Part shown: piece by piece, positions 1-7,493 of the stretch
How positions within the stretch are numbered: the first letter of the stretch is position 1
Layout of the letters: every line of letters begins with the position of its first letter
Assembly: GCA_910578035.1 (NCBI GenBank)
Contig: CAJTOB010000007.1
Coordinates: 5,757-69,756, forward strand
Direction: 5' to 3'
Origin: an uncultured Muribaculaceae bacterium
GTDB taxonomy: Bacteria > Bacteroidota > Bacteroidia > Bacteroidales > Muribaculaceae
Length of the DNA: 64,000 bases
Notes under the pieces: model-generated
What the model saw: only the letters and a program-made list of their open reading frames with translations
Database searches by the model: none
What the model was told of the DNA's origin: nothing
Position numbers and translations under genes: made by a program

Positions 1-3000
1 GCTTACAGCCGGATTCGCAAACGGTGTCACCTGATAAGCCAGGCCAGTAGCCGAAAGGAAGGGCGTGAGACCGAGGTAGAACGACGAGGGCACGGTTGTG
101 GCAAAATAGGTCGGGCGCTTCCAGTTTCCGGCCACGCTGTTGGCTACAATGTCGAGCGACAGAGTGCGGCCCTGATTCATGCCGCTGCCCATAGTCGACA
201 AGTCGGTATGGACATCGGCCACGTAGGGAGCGAGATAGAGGCTGTCGACCGCGGGTGTTCCCGTGCCGAATACTGCCATTGCGGCAGCACTGTCAACAGG
301 CATGAACACATTGGGGCGCGACATCACGGGGGCACCGTAGAGGTCGGCGTCGGAGGCATAGAGCTCTTCGAGAGCCGTGCGGGCATCGGTCAGATTGCGG
401 TCGCGGGGCACGACGAAGCTGTAGCCGAGGCGCTCGTAGGCATAGTCCTTAGGCTGCGCGTACATGTCGACAGGCGCGGCGTCGTAAGTGGGGTGCTTGA
501 GCTGATTGGCATACCAGTCGGTGGTGAGATACGAAAGGTTCACAACTCGCACGTCGGTGCGGTATCCCTCGACCTCCTGTGCATACCAGAGGGGGAAGGT
601 ATCGTTGTCGCCGTTGGTGAAAATCACGGCGTTTGGAGCCAGAGAGCTGAGATAGTTGAAGCCGAAATCGCGGGTCGTGTAGCGGCCTGAGCGGTCGTGG
701 TCATTCCAGGTCTGTGAAACCATCTGCACGGGCACGGCAATGCCGACCGCGCATGCCACGGCCGCCGACACGAGCGCCGGAGTGCGACCGGCAGCCTCAT
801 CGTCCTTCTTGCCCTGCATCAGATTGCGCAGGAATACGGCGATGGCAGGCACACCCATGCCAATCCAGATTGCAAAGGCATAGAACGAGCCGGCGAAAGC
901 ATAGTCGCGCTCACGCGGCTGGCCCGGGGTCTGGTTCAGATATAGCACAATGGCGATACCGGTCATGAAGAAGAGGAAGAAAACGACCCAGAACTGCTGT
1001 ATACCTCGCTCGGGGTTGTTGCGGTGACGGTATAGAGCCTGATAGAGCAGGCCGATTATGCCGAGTATGAGGGGAAGCATGTAGAACACGTTGTGGCCCT
1101 TGTTGCCCTCGCCGAATTCGTCGGGCAGGAGCGACTGGTCGCCCAGACGGGCGTTGTCGATTGCGGGAATGCCCGAAATCCAGTTTCCGAGGTGGGGCTC
1201 ACCGTTGCCCTGGAGGTCGTTCTGACGGCCGGCGAAGTTCCACATGAAGTATCGCCAGTACATGTGGTTGAGCTGATAGTTGAGGAAGTATCGCAGATTG
1301 ACGTCGAATCCGGGCTTCCATACAGCGGTCTCGAGCACAGGTTCGCCTGTGGTAGAGTCGATATTAGTCACCACGGTCTGCATATTGTTGAGATATGGCA
1401 GAAGCTCGTATTTGGGCACATATCCCTGTCGGGCCCAGCGGGCTCGCACTTCCTGAGGAATGGTGTATATGTCGGGGGTATTATATCCGGCCCACGACTT
1501 GTATCCGGCCACGATGCGGCCTTCGGGGTCGTTGCCATAGATACGTGTGAAAATCATGTCGAGGTCGGGCATGGTGCGATACGACGGACGCTCTATTTCC
1601 TCCACATATTCGTCGGGCTGGTCGGGCGAAGTTTTCACGACCTTGGTATAGTTGTTTTCGGGGGTATTGAAGGCGGCGTTGCGCTCGTCGCGCAGATATC
1701 CGTCGACAATACGTGTGCGCGGACGGCCATAGTCATCGACAGGCACAAAGAATTCGCCAGAACCCTCTGGATATTCCATTTCCTCTATCGTCTCGGCAAA
1801 AACGGGGCCCTTGAAGAGAGGACGGTCGCCATACTGCTCGCGGTTGAGGTATGAGGCGAGGGCGAAGACGTTGTCGGGGGCGTTCTGATTCATCGGGGTA
1901 TTGGCCGAGGCGCGTATAAGCAGCAAGGCATAGCTCGAATAGCCGATGAATATCACAAAAATGCTGATTACGGCAATGCTGAGCACGCGCACGGGCAGCG
2001 GACGGCAGAAGCCGAAGAGATATACCGCCAGTGCAATTATGACAAGTATGCCGAACCACACCGAATGACCGATAAAAGGCATACCGGACAGAGCTACCGA
2101 CAGAAGCACCATCATACGGATATAGCCGGGCTTGCGGCTGTGGTAGAGGGCACGGATTGTGAGTATGAACACCGCCACGAGCAGTACCGCATAGATGAGC
2201 ACACCCATATTGTAGCTCATGCCGAAACCGTTGACAAACATAAGTTCAAACCACTGAGCCACCTGCACGAAGCCCGGAACGAGGCCGTAGAGAATAGCGC
2301 CTACAATGACGCACGACACGCCAAGAGCGATAAGCGACCCGACGGCATTGACTTGCTTCCACTTGCGGTAGTAGAATATGAGGCCAAGGGCAGGAATGCA
2401 AAGAAGGTTGAGCAGATGGACGGCGATAGAAACGCCGATAACATATGCGATAAGAACGAGATAGCGGTCGCTGAAAGGCTCGTCGGCACGGTTCTCCCAT
2501 TTAAGCATAAGCCAGAACACCAGCGCCGTACAGAACGATGAGAAGGCATATACCTCGCCCTCTACGGCCGAGAACCAGAATGTGTCGCTCCAGGTATAGG
2601 CGAGCGCGCCGCACAGGCCGGCGCCCATCGTCACGACAAGCTGCCACATGCTGATGCTTTCGGCGTCGTCGCGCACAAGCAGACGGCGAGTAAGATGTGT
2701 CACCGACCAGAAGAGCAACAGAATAGTGCCTGCACTCAGAAGCGCCGACATCGAATTGACGGCCAATGCCGCCGTATCCATGCCTCCGCCGAAAAGCGTG
2801 ACGAAAAAGCGCGCCGCAAGCATAAATATAGGGTTGCCCGGCGGATGACCGACTTCGAGCTTGGCGCCCTGCGATATAAACTCGGGACAATCCCAGAAAC
2901 TTGCGGTCGGCTCGACCGTCATAAGATATGTCACAGCCGCCACCACGAAGGCGAACCAGCCCATGACATTGTTGACAAGGTTATATTTTTTTAGCTGCAT
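1..3000 (-). CDS. DUF2723 (GT117-type) multi-pass membrane protein, C-terminus cut by window edge
   Basis: The reading frame opens at an ATG at 3000 and runs with no stop for 1000 codons to the left edge, so the 3' end lies outside the window. Residues 36-41 read Trp-Asp-Cys-Pro-Glu-Phe, the hallmark of DUF2723, followed by a His-Pro-Pro-Gly-Asn-Pro motif. Many hydrophobic helices follow in the first half. A soluble part after them contains Thr-Asn-Gly-Asp-Asn-Asp-Thr-Phe-Pro-Leu-Trp, also typical of the family. DUF2723 proteins are inner-membrane proteins of Bacteroidetes related to protein O-mannosyltransferases and are usually about 1100-1200 residues long, so perhaps 100-200 residues are missing. 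A role in O-glycosylation of exported proteins is a family-level inference; substrate and donor cannot be read here. It is transcribed alone from a promoter near 3050. Confidence 0.9.
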   Translation of the reverse strand, partial: MQLKKYNLVNNVMGWFAFVVAAVTYLMTVEPTASFWDCPEFISQGAKLEVGHPPGNPIFMLAARFFVTLFGGGMDTAALAVNSMSALLSAGTILLLFWSVTHLTRRLLVRDDAESISMWQLVVTMGAGLCGALAYTWSDTFWFSAVEGEVYAFSSFCTALVFWLMLKWENRADEPFSDRYLVLIAYVIGVSIAVHLLNLLCIPALGLIFYYRKWKQVNAVGSLIALGVSCVIVGAILYGLVPGFVQVAQWFELMFVNGFGMSYNMGVLIYAVLLVAVFILTIRALYHSRKPGYIRMMVLLSVALSGMPFIGHSVWFGILVIIALAVYLFGFCRPLPVRVLSIAVISIFVIFIGYSSYALLLIRASANTPMNQNAPDNVFALASYLNREQYGDRPLFKGPVFAETIEEMEYPEGSGEFFVPVDDYGRPRTRIVDGYLRDERNAAFNTPENNYTKVVKTSPDQPDEYVEEIERPSYRTMPDLDMIFTRIYGNDPEGRIVAGYKSWAGYNTPDIYTIPQEVRARWARQGYVPKYELLPYLNNMQTVVTNIDSTTGEPVLETAVWKPGFDVNLRYFLNYQLNHMYWRYFMWNFAGRQNDLQGNGEPHLGNWISGIPAIDNARLGDQSLLPDEFGEGNKGHNVFYMLPLILGIIGLLYQALYRHRNNPERGIQQFWVVFFLFFMTGIAIVLYLNQTPGQPRERDYAFAGSFYAFAIWIGMGVPAIAVFLRNLMQGKKDDEAAGRTPALVSAAVACAVGIAVPVQMVSQTWNDHDRSGRYTTRDFGFNYLSSLAPNAVIFTNGDNDTFPLWYAQEVEGYRTDVRVVNLSYLTTDWYANQLKHPTYDAAPVDMYAQPKDYAYERLGYSFVVPRDRNLTDARTALEELYASDADLYGAPVMSRPNVFMPVDSAAAMAVFGTGTPAVDSLYLAPYVADVHTDLSTMGSGMNQGRTLSLDIVANSVAGNWKRPTYFATTVPSSFYLGLTPFLSATGLAYQVTPFANPAVS

Positions 3001-3048
3001 GATTCTTTGCACTTTAGCGGCAGGCACACGCTCTGCCCTAACAAACCG

Positions 3049-3056
3049 CAAAATTA
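3049..3056 (-). promoter_or_regulatory. -7 box upstream of the DUF2723 gene
   Basis: On the minus strand this reads TAATTTTG, a full match to the Bacteroidetes TAnnTTTG -7 element, 48 bases upstream of the ATG at 3000. No convincing -33 TTTG is visible at the usual distance. Confidence 0.55.
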
Positions 3057-3148
3057 CCTATTTTCTCCCAACAAACCTACCCCTTAACCTTTTTTATATG
3101 GCAAACATGCGGCTTTTGCCACTATTGCCCTAATAGCTCGTCGAATAA

Positions 3149-3195
3149 GCCGGCGTCGCCAAAGCTTTATCCGATAGGAGCTCAGGCGACGCCGG
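3149..3195 (-). terminator. hairpin downstream of secreted protein gene
   Basis: CCGGCGTCGCC at 3150-3160 and GGCGACGCCGG at 3185-3195 form a perfect 11-bp inverted repeat, 27 bases past the stop of the gene ending at 3222. No strong T tract follows, so it may act as a 3'-end stabiliser as much as a terminator. Confidence 0.5.
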
Positions 3196-3221
3196 AAAGA
3201 TGCCGGACAGTCTGCGGCTGT

Positions 3222-4481
3222 CTATTTTACAAGGATTTTTTTACCGTTTGTGATATAGAGGCCGGCAGGGAGGTTTTCGATGCCATCATCGGAAACCTTC
3301 ACACCCAGAATGTTGTAGACCGCCTTAGAGGCAGATTCGGAGGTCTGCACGGAAATATCGTCGACGCCCGATGTCTTTTCTACATATACTATTTTGCCGC
3401 TTGCGGTCCAATGCTTGCAATACTCGTGGTAGCGCGACTCGTAGTCGCCCACATAGTAAAGACAACCGCCTTCGACAGCGTTGCCGCCGCGTGTATAGTC
3501 AGCGATGACATAGCTTGTGGTAGGTTCAGATTCGGAAAGGTCCGGAGTTCCGGCCATTGTAGGCGATATTATGGTATTCACACCTGCGTTCGGACGGAAT
3601 ACGACCATTACATCGGTGTCGATAACCGGCGCAGTCTCTCCGTCGGCAGGGCCGAATTCAATCGTGTACCAATAGCTGCCCTGATAAGTGTCGTATTTCT
3701 GAATTGCTTTGTTGACGTATGTGGCAAGTTTCGCACCGAGTTTGCCGTCGGCATCAAATTCGTATATATCGGCTTCGACCTGATCGGCCTCGGCCTGCGC
3801 GCCGGTATAAATGAGAGCCATGCGCAAGGCATCGAACTTATATGTGGCACCACCGTAGCGGAAAAGTTCTCCCCAGCCTTTGATAGTGACATCGGATATC
3901 TTAAGCGGATATTCGTCGGCAAAATTTTTGCCGGCTTCACTGTAGTTCACGGCAAGAGCGGCAGCGTTGTAAAACTCGCTGTTGATTTGCGCCACATTCA
4001 GATTTGTGGCATAAAATTCGTCATAATACCCCTGTCCGAAGAGGATTCCGCCGCGGGCCATCGTATATGTGCCGCTGCCGCCATAGCCCTGAGCCCAAAG
4101 GAAAGGCGCTGAGACAAGGCTGAGGCTCGCCACATTCATCGTTATATCCGTATTATCGGCTTCGACTGTCTTGCCGGCGGCATTGACATAGGTCCATTCG
4201 TAGTCATTGTAATCAAGGTCTATATCGGTGCTGAAGGTAATGTCGGTATTACAGGGCGCAACACCATACTCAGGCACATGGGAGTGATTGTTATCCATAG
4301 GCAGGCCGAGATAGAACACTCCGGCGGGTGCCGGATAGAACACTTCGTAACCGGCCGCACGCGAAGCAACAGCGTTGCCATAAGTTTTTACAGCGGTAGG
4401 AGCAGCCGGAATGGACGGGGCAGATGCAAGGGCCGAAAAAGCGAAGCCGACGGCCGCAGAAAGAGTAATAACCTTTTTCAT
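3222..4481 (-). CDS. secreted protein with T9SS-like C-terminal tail (tandem paralogue 2)
   Basis: This 419-residue protein starts with a clear Sec signal peptide (MKKVITLSAAVGFAFSALASA). It ends with a short module containing Tyr-Asn-Ile-Leu-Gly-Val and Gly-Leu-Tyr-Ile-Thr-Asn-Gly-Lys-Lys-Ile-Leu-Val-Lys. Tails of this form (core YNLxGxxV ... GLYIxNGKKxxxK) occur on exported Bacteroidales proteins and resemble type A T9SS sorting domains. T9SS genes occur elsewhere in this window, so surface delivery by that route is plausible but inferred. The body is rich in Tyr, Gly, Asp and Thr and probably beta-structured; no catalytic motif is recognisable. It lies 17 bases downstream of a diverged paralogue with the same overall plan, so the two probably share a transcript. 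Function unknown. Confidence 0.8.
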   Translation of the reverse strand: MKKVITLSAAVGFAFSALASAPSIPAAPTAVKTYGNAVASRAAGYEVFYPAPAGVFYLGLPMDNNHSHVPEYGVAPCNTDITFSTDIDLDYNDYEWTYVNAAGKTVEADNTDITMNVASLSLVSAPFLWAQGYGGSGTYTMARGGILFGQGYYDEFYATNLNVAQINSEFYNAAALAVNYSEAGKNFADEYPLKISDVTIKGWGELFRYGGATYKFDALRMALIYTGAQAEADQVEADIYEFDADGKLGAKLATYVNKAIQKYDTYQGSYWYTIEFGPADGETAPVIDTDVMVVFRPNAGVNTIISPTMAGTPDLSESEPTTSYVIADYTRGGNAVEGGCLYYVGDYESRYHEYCKHWTASGKIVYVEKTSGVDDISVQTSESASKAVYNILGVKVSDDGIENLPAGLYITNGKKILVK

Positions 4482-4498
4482 ACTACAATGGTTATGGA

Positions 4499-5740
4499 TT
4501 AGCGCTTGATGATTTTTTTACCGTCAGATATGTAGATGCCGGGCGGCAGACAGTCCATATCGGCCATTGAGCCGACACAGACACCACCGAGATTATAGAC
4601 AGGCGCATCGGTTGCCGCGGCACTGTCGGCAATGACGTTTTCGACACCCGACGATGGCCGCTCATAGGAGCCCTTTACACCGATAGCCCAGTGGTTGAGA
4701 AAACCGGCGGAAACATCGTCTTCATCTGTCACCTCGGTGCCGAAGAAATCCATGCACTGCAGACTTGCCTGCTTTCCGGTAAATTTGAATGTGGCATAAA
4801 GCGACGCTGTGCCCATATTCGACGCCCTGTAGTTTTTCTGTAGCGGCATCATGGGCGAAAAGCGCGGCGTCCGTCCTTCGGCCGGGAGTACAACCACCTG
4901 CATGGCTGTGGTTACGAAGGTCGGTTCGGCGCATTTGAAGGAAACATAGTAGCGGTTGTCGCCGAGGGGTTTCACCTCGTCGGTTGCGAGTTGCGCAATT
5001 TCTGTTTTATAGTCCACTCTTGTCCGCTCGCGGAGAAACACTTTGACCGCTATGTCATCGGCGGTGAGATTTTCCTCGCTGTAGACCATTGCATTGACTG
5101 CTTCAAGATAAAAATCGCCGCAGTCATAGAACGATTCGCCGAAGCCATATACCGTTATATCTGTGAACAGTCCTCCGACCATCACCATATTTAGAATTGC
5201 AGTAGCCGCCGGGTCGTTTGTAGAGAGAATATTGTGGGCCTGGTCTACCATTGTGGTGAGGCCGGGCTGATAGTTTACAGCATAGTTGCTCCATGTGCCA
5301 TATTCGCCATACTTTATGCCGTCGGCTGCCAGCGAATACGAGGCCGATGCGCCGGCGGATTCAGCCGTAAGGACCGGCGCTGAATAAAGACCTTTTTCTC
5401 TGATGCGGAACTGGAAGTTCTCCGCAGTCGAAGTCTGCATTTTCTCGACTCCATACTCATTTTTTGAAACAGGGTATGACCAACTGAATGTAGCCGACGC
5501 CGGAGTGGCCTCTGCGGCCGTATTAAGCCATTGCCCAACGGGCGCGAACGCATAATCGCCGTTGAAATTACCATCGCTATCCATGCCCGCGAAAGTCACC
5601 CCCTCGGGTGTATGATAGTAGACATCAAGTGCTTCAGATGCAGCCGGAGCGGCTTTTGGCTTGAGAGACGTTACGCCTGAGGCGGCAGATGTACCGACGA
5701 TGGCGCAGATGACAAACAATGTGATTTTGATTTGTGACAT
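4499..5740 (-). CDS. secreted protein with T9SS-like C-terminal tail (tandem paralogue 1)
   Basis: I place the start at the ATG at 5740, giving 413 residues beginning MSQIKITLFVICAIVG, a good signal peptide. An in-frame TTG at 5764 would only add a polar stretch in front. The C-terminus carries Tyr-Asn-Leu-Gly-Gly-Val and Pro-Pro-Gly-Ile-Tyr-Ile-Ser-Asp-Gly-Lys-Lys-Ile-Ile-Lys-Arg, the same tail type as the next gene. The two proteins also share an N-terminal Tyr-(His/Pro)-x-Pro-x-Gly-Val segment and a central Gly-x-Gly-Glu-x-Phe/Leu motif, so they look like an old tandem duplication. No enzymatic domain is recognised. Extracellular or cell-surface location is inferred from the signal peptide and tail. 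Confidence 0.78.
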   Translation of the reverse strand: MSQIKITLFVICAIVGTSAASGVTSLKPKAAPAASEALDVYYHTPEGVTFAGMDSDGNFNGDYAFAPVGQWLNTAAEATPASATFSWSYPVSKNEYGVEKMQTSTAENFQFRIREKGLYSAPVLTAESAGASASYSLAADGIKYGEYGTWSNYAVNYQPGLTTMVDQAHNILSTNDPAATAILNMVMVGGLFTDITVYGFGESFYDCGDFYLEAVNAMVYSEENLTADDIAVKVFLRERTRVDYKTEIAQLATDEVKPLGDNRYYVSFKCAEPTFVTTAMQVVVLPAEGRTPRFSPMMPLQKNYRASNMGTASLYATFKFTGKQASLQCMDFFGTEVTDEDDVSAGFLNHWAIGVKGSYERPSSGVENVIADSAAATDAPVYNLGGVCVGSMADMDCLPPGIYISDGKKIIKR

Positions 5741-6077
5741 TTGGCTTGAAGTTTTTATCGACAAAAACAGTCGGGTTTTATAGCACTTTGCCGCAAATTA
5801 ACAAATAATAATTGACTTATGCAACAAAACCACCCCTAAATCTAAGCCACATGATTTAATTTTCCCAACACAATTCTTCCATCGACCGTCATAAATGCCA
5901 TTAATACAAAGTAAGATCCTATTTAAGAAAATAAATATATTTTAAATAAATAAGCCGTACATCAAATGCTAATTATTCAACAATTAGGTTATTAGATTAG
6001 AAAATTTAGTTTATCTTTGCATTGTCATCTTTTCCAATCCACTCAGCACCGCCATAAACCCATAACCATCTGATACT
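5741..6077. other. AT-rich intergenic region holding the promoter of the immune cassette
   Basis: These 337 bases are strongly AT-rich and contain no credible gene. The only element I can support is the -7 box at 6012-6019. No tRNA, direct repeat or recombinase remnant is evident at this edge of the AT-rich island. Confidence 0.6.
6012..6019 (+). promoter_or_regulatory. -7 box of the SIR2-TIR/STAND operon
   Basis: TATCTTTG followed by C matches the Bacteroidetes TAnnTTTG(c) element and lies 58 bases before the ATG at 6078. The -33 region is weak (TTAG near 5984). Confidence 0.6.
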
Positions 6078-7493
6078 ATGAATATCAATTTCGACATTGA
6101 CATTATCGGGGGATTTGACCCCGAAAAAGACAAATGGGATGCCTTGATTGAAGCTGCCATCGCCGGAAATGTAGTACCTGTAATAGGACCAGGCATAATA
6201 TGCGAGCATCGAGATGGAATGAATATAAACGAATTCATTATTTCCACCATAAGTAAACAACTTCAACTTACTGAAAAACACCAGTCCTTTTCACAATTAG
6301 TCTACGACACGGAATTCTTAGGAAATCTGAAGAAGCTTCTGAAAAACGACACTCTAACCAAAGATGTCATCTATGCTTTAGTAAACAATATTTTCAACAA
6401 TCCTAAAAACGTCGAACAGTACTTCGTGCCATCTTCGGCATTAAAACGATTATTGAACATAAAATTGTTTCCTTTCGTAATAACTACGTCTTTCGCACCT
6501 GTTGTTGAAAATGCGATGAGAGAAATCTGGGGCAACCGTAATATCAGAGTACTATCATTCTGTCGCAACCCACAGAAAGACACCAAGCCTGGAATCGGAG
6601 ATATAATATCTGCTACCGACATGCAGAAGCCCACTGTCTACTATATGTTTGGCAAATCAGCAAGTCAGCCACACAGTTATGTACTGACGGACAATGACAT
6701 GCTCGAATTCTGTCAATCTTGGTTATCCGACCAGACACGACCCAGCAATCTTTGCACACAGCTCAAGGACAAATACCTACTCATGCTTGGCTGCGGCTAT
6801 AGCGACTGGCTCTTCCGCTTCATATGGTTCTGCATGAATAAAACGTCCGATGCCAAGACTAAAGGTCTCATGGCGTCAGATGAGTCCACTCATGAAACTT
6901 TGGTTGAGTATCTACGACGGATCGATACATTTCTTCCCGAAAACAAAACTCCGGAAGACATAATAGAGGAAATAGAAAAAAGAGTCGTGTCATATAACCT
7001 TAGCCATGAGAGCGAATGGTTTTCACGACCTCCTAAAACTGAAACTCAGATATTCATATCCTATTCACGCAGCGATTCTGCCATAGCAGAAGCTCTTTAC
7101 CGATACTTGTCAAACAATGGTATCAGTGTGTGGTACGACAGGAACAATCTACTCGGAGGAGCTAAATTTATGGACGAAATCGAAACTGCGATTGAGAATG
7201 CGAAAGTATTCATACCTATACTTTCAAACAATATAGAAAAAGAAGCGATGGGGGCTCATGTGTACCGAAAGGAATGGAAAAAGGCCCTCGATCTTCAGGA
7301 AAGCATGGGTTCCAGAACATTCATAATACCTATACATCAACAGGATTTCAATTTTTATTCGGCAGACATTCCTAAAAGTCTGAAAAATCATAATTCAATA
7401 GTCTTCGGAGAAGATTTAGACTTTGCACCAGTATTAAACGCGATAAACGAGGCCTTAAACAAACTCGACAACTTCAAATCTCACAATGCATGA
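6078..7493 (+). CDS. SIR2-like + TIR domain protein, probable immune effector
   Basis: A 471-residue cytoplasmic protein with two domains. Residues about 20-310 resemble the SIR2_2-type fold of bacterial defence proteins: Val-Pro-Val-Ile-Gly-Pro-Gly-Ile at 33-40 fits the nucleotide loop, Thr-Thr-Ser-Phe at 136-139 fits the usual Thr-Thr-Asn-(Phe/Tyr)-Asp, and Tyr-Met-Phe-Gly at 189-192 followed by Val-Leu-Thr-Asp-Asn-Asp fits the His-Gly ... Val-Leu-Thr segment. The usual catalytic Asn and His are Ser138 and Phe191, so this half may be inactive. Residues about 323-450 form a TIR domain (Ile-Phe-Ile-Ser-Tyr-Ser-Arg-Ser-Asp, then Val-Trp-Tyr-Asp-Arg), with Glu399 in Tyr-Arg-Lys-Glu-Trp as the likely NADase glutamate. 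The stop overlaps the start of the STAND gene by 4 bases (ATGA), implying coupled translation. Role as the NAD-depleting arm of an abortive anti-phage system is inferred from domains. Confidence 0.82.
   Translation: MNINFDIDIIGGFDPEKDKWDALIEAAIAGNVVPVIGPGIICEHRDGMNINEFIISTISKQLQLTEKHQSFSQLVYDTEFLGNLKKLLKNDTLTKDVIYALVNNIFNNPKNVEQYFVPSSALKRLLNIKLFPFVITTSFAPVVENAMREIWGNRNIRVLSFCRNPQKDTKPGIGDIISATDMQKPTVYYMFGKSASQPHSYVLTDNDMLEFCQSWLSDQTRPSNLCTQLKDKYLLMLGCGYSDWLFRFIWFCMNKTSDAKTKGLMASDESTHETLVEYLRRIDTFLPENKTPEDIIEEIEKRVVSYNLSHESEWFSRPPKTETQIFISYSRSDSAIAEALYRYLSNNGISVWYDRNNLLGGAKFMDEIETAIENAKVFIPILSNNIEKEAMGAHVYRKEWKKALDLQESMGSRTFIIPIHQQDFNFYSADIPKSLKNHNSIVFGEDLDFAPVLNAINEALNKLDNFKSHNA

Noticed and set aside
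1093..1854. Plus-strand open frame (253 codons) at the left end
   Set aside because: It lies opposite the continuous DUF2723 frame, which has family motifs through this interval.
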